Shown piece after piece: positions 4,398 to 6,299 of a DNA stretch of 6,299 nucleotides; positions within the stretch are counted from its first letter, which is position 1; each line of letters begins with the position of its first letter. The stretch covers positions 1 to 6,299 of the forward strand of contig CACWHO010000032.1 in NCBI GenBank assembly GCA_902760765.1, read 5' to 3'. The stretch comes from an uncultured Eubacteriales bacterium. GTDB lineage: Bacteria > Bacillota > Clostridia > TANB77 > CAG-508. The position numbers were made by a program, and so were the translations under genes. Under the pieces are notes generated by a model. The model saw only the letters and a list, made by a program, of their open reading frames with translations. It was not told where the DNA came from and made no database searches.

Positions 4398-6299
4398 ATG
4401 AAATTTACAAAAGAAAAATTAAATGTTGATGAAGGACTAAAAAAAGAGTGGTTAATAACAAATGGAGTTGGTGGTTTTGCAAGTTCAACAATTTTAGGTG
4501 CAAACACAAGAAAATACCATGGACTATTAATTGCACCATTAACACCTCCAGCAAGGAGATATTTGATATTATCAAAATTAGATGAGAGTGTAATTATAGG
4601 AAATAATAAATATGATATATATACAAATGTTGGAGAAAACTACATATCACAAGGCTTTAAATATCAAGTATCATTTGAGAAAGACTATTTTCCAAATTTT
4701 AAATATGAAGTAGAAGACTTAAAAATTTCAAAAACAATCTGCATGGAACAGGGCAAAGAATATGTTGGAGTTTATTATCAAATAAAAAACGGGAGAAAAC
4801 CTGCAAAAATTACAATTGCGCCAATTGTTAATTTTAGAGATTTCCACACAATGAATACAAACCATAATTTTGACGTAAAACAAACTATAAATGGAACAAA
4901 GATAAAACTTGTAATTGATGGCAGAGCTGACTTCCCTGTATATATGAATTTAACAGATGGAAAATATTTTGAACATAAAAATGATATATATAGAAATATG
5001 TTTTATATAGAAGAACAAAAAAGAGGATTTTTCCCTATGGAAAATCATAGTGTTACAGGTGTTTACGAAGTTGAATTACAACCAAATGAAGAAAAAGAAA
5101 TATCATTTATTTGTGGATTTGAAGAAAACATAGAAGAAATAAAATTACCAGACATAATGAAAAAAGAAAGAAATAGAATAGATAATATTATTGGTGAAAC
5201 AAGACTTTTACATAATGCACCAAAAGATAAAGAAAAATTATATGAAGAATTAATAAAAGCATCAGACCAATTTATAGTATATAGACCATCATTTGGACTA
5301 CACACTATAATTGCAGGATATCCATGGTTCCTTGATTGGGGAAGAGATAGTTTAATTTCATTTGAAGGACTAACACTTAAAACTAGAAGATTTGAATTAG
5401 CAAAAAATGTTTTACTTACAATGACAAGAGATATAAAATATGGATTAGTTCCAAATGGATATTCAGGATTTGATAATAGACCATTATATAATAGTGCAGA
5501 TAGCTCTCTTTTATTATTTGAGCAAATTCAAAAATATTTGAACTACACAGGAGATTATGAATTTATAAAACAAAATATTTATGATAAATTAATCAATGTA
5601 ATTGACAATTATATTAGTGGAATTGATGTTGATGATAACAATATTTACCTAGATAAAGATTACTTAATTTCATCAGGGACTGAAAATACTCAAAATACAT
5701 GGATGGACGTAAAATATGGGAATTTTGCAGCCACTCCTAGAAATGGAAAAGCTGTAGAAATAAATGCATTATGGTATAATAGTTTAATGATTATGGCAGA
5801 CTTAACGAGTAAAATAGGGGACAAAGATGCTGTAAAAAAATATCAAGACTTAGCAAGTAAATGTAAAAAATCATTTAACAAGAAATTTTATAATCCAAAA
5901 AGAAAATGCTTATTTGATGTTTTAGGAGATAACAGAATAAGACCAAATCAGCTATTTGCTTTAAGCCTAAGCTATCCAGTAATTGACCCATCATCAGAAA
6001 TTGCTAAAAATATTATAGACATTGTAGACAAAAAATTACTTAATTCTTATGGATTAAAAACACTTGCAAAAGGTGAACCAAATTATATTGACATATATGA
6101 AGGAGATAGTTTTAAAAGAGATATGAGCTATCATCAGGGAATTACTTGGACATGGCTTTTGGGATTATATTATGATTCATTAAGAAATATGATAAAATTC
6201 GAAAAAAGAAAAACATACAAAGAAAAAGTACAAAAAAAGTTAGATGATTTTGTTGAAAAAACAACTAAAACTTTTGAAAAAGAAATAGACGAAAGAGGT
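4398..6299 (+). CDS. Glycogen debranching enzyme (amylo-alpha-1,6-glucosidase type, GH133), C-terminus cut by window edge
   Basis: 634 codons run open to the right edge. The enzyme should act in the cytoplasm, hydrolysing alpha-1,6 branch points of glycogen or related glucans. Residues from about 15 form the bacterial/archaeal GDE_N domain, with EWLITNGVGGFASS (17-30) and NTRKYHGLL (36-44). From about 270 the GDE_C (alpha/alpha)6 barrel follows, with GYPWFLDWGRDS (307-318), the SSGTENTQNTWMD stretch (425-437) and PRNGKAVEINALWYN (447-461). RPNQLFALS and YHQGITWTW (578-586) come later. Asp437 of WMD is the expected catalytic acid by analogy with eukaryotic debranching enzyme. The partner Glu normally lies in the last 40 or so residues, beyond the edge. 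Family length is about 650-690 aa, so perhaps 30-50 residues are missing. There is no signal peptide. AAGGAG at 4385-4390 sets the ATG start. The gene follows yvcK by 60 bp with no terminator seen, so co-transcription is likely. The single-domain GH133 layout, without a GH13 barrel, argues against a GlgX or pullulanase. Confidence 0.93.
   Translation, partial: MKFTKEKLNVDEGLKKEWLITNGVGGFASSTILGANTRKYHGLLIAPLTPPARRYLILSKLDESVIIGNNKYDIYTNVGENYISQGFKYQVSFEKDYFPNFKYEVEDLKISKTICMEQGKEYVGVYYQIKNGRKPAKITIAPIVNFRDFHTMNTNHNFDVKQTINGTKIKLVIDGRADFPVYMNLTDGKYFEHKNDIYRNMFYIEEQKRGFFPMENHSVTGVYEVELQPNEEKEISFICGFEENIEEIKLPDIMKKERNRIDNIIGETRLLHNAPKDKEKLYEELIKASDQFIVYRPSFGLHTIIAGYPWFLDWGRDSLISFEGLTLKTRRFELAKNVLLTMTRDIKYGLVPNGYSGFDNRPLYNSADSSLLLFEQIQKYLNYTGDYEFIKQNIYDKLINVIDNYISGIDVDDNNIYLDKDYLISSGTENTQNTWMDVKYGNFAATPRNGKAVEINALWYNSLMIMADLTSKIGDKDAVKKYQDLASKCKKSFNKKFYNPKRKCLFDVLGDNRIRPNQLFALSLSYPVIDPSSEIAKNIIDIVDKKLLNSYGLKTLAKGEPNYIDIYEGDSFKRDMSYHQGITWTWLLGLYYDSLRNMIKFEKRKTYKEKVQKKLDDFVEKTTKTFEKEIDERG

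Noticed and set aside
5063..5305. 80-codon minus-strand open frame
   Set aside because: Antisense to the debranching enzyme gene, Ser/Phe-rich without domain features.
1..6299. CRISPR arrays, tRNA or rRNA genes, insertion sequences, riboswitches
   Set aside because: No repeated spacer pattern, no tRNA or rRNA-like conserved stretch, no transposase or terminal repeats. The intergenic gaps are short (239 bp at most) and lack GC-containing structured elements.

Overview
The window is AT-rich (roughly a quarter to 30% G+C by eye). It uses A/T-ending codons and TAA stops and has strong AGGAGG-like ribosome binding sites. The gene content suggests a low-GC Gram-positive bacterium, most likely a member of the Clostridia. 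The reasons are a murB-yvcK gene pair, a YvcK with an N-terminal membrane hairpin, and a prepilin-like protein whose GIT-type N-terminus lacks the usual Glu at +5. MurB implies a peptidoglycan wall, so this is not a wall-less Mollicute. I cannot name the species.

Layout. Positions 1-906, minus strand: a membrane-anchored SPFH/Band 7 (stomatin/QmcA-like) protein whose last few codons run off the left edge. Positions 907-1145: a 239-bp divergent intergenic region. It has a strong extended -10 promoter for the SPFH gene, a 13-bp perfect inverted repeat and a plausible sigma-A promoter facing right. Positions 1146-1622, plus strand: a small type IV prepilin-like protein standing alone, followed by a weak hairpin. 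Positions 1698-2612: MurB, with a TTG start. Positions 2700-4337: a YvcK-family protein with an added membrane hairpin, a long Lys/Glu-rich tail and altered core motifs. Positions 4398-6299: a glycogen debranching enzyme (GDE_N plus GDE_C), truncated by the right edge.

How the genes fit together. murB, yvcK and the debranching enzyme are co-directional, with 60-87 bp gaps and no convincing terminator between them, so they are probably one transcript. MurB consumes UDP-GlcNAc-enolpyruvate. YvcK proteins are linked to UDP-GlcNAc sensing and to routing carbon into the cell wall. The debranching enzyme releases glucose units from glycogen. The set therefore plausibly joins stored carbon to cell-wall precursor supply, but that link is inference. 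The usual Firmicute neighbours of yvcK, rapZ upstream and whiA downstream, are both absent from their expected places.

The window is mostly ordinary housekeeping sequence. I do not see an evident new multi-gene system. The most notable item is the YvcK-family protein: several normally conserved core motifs are replaced, while the fold and the C-terminal half of the core look intact.
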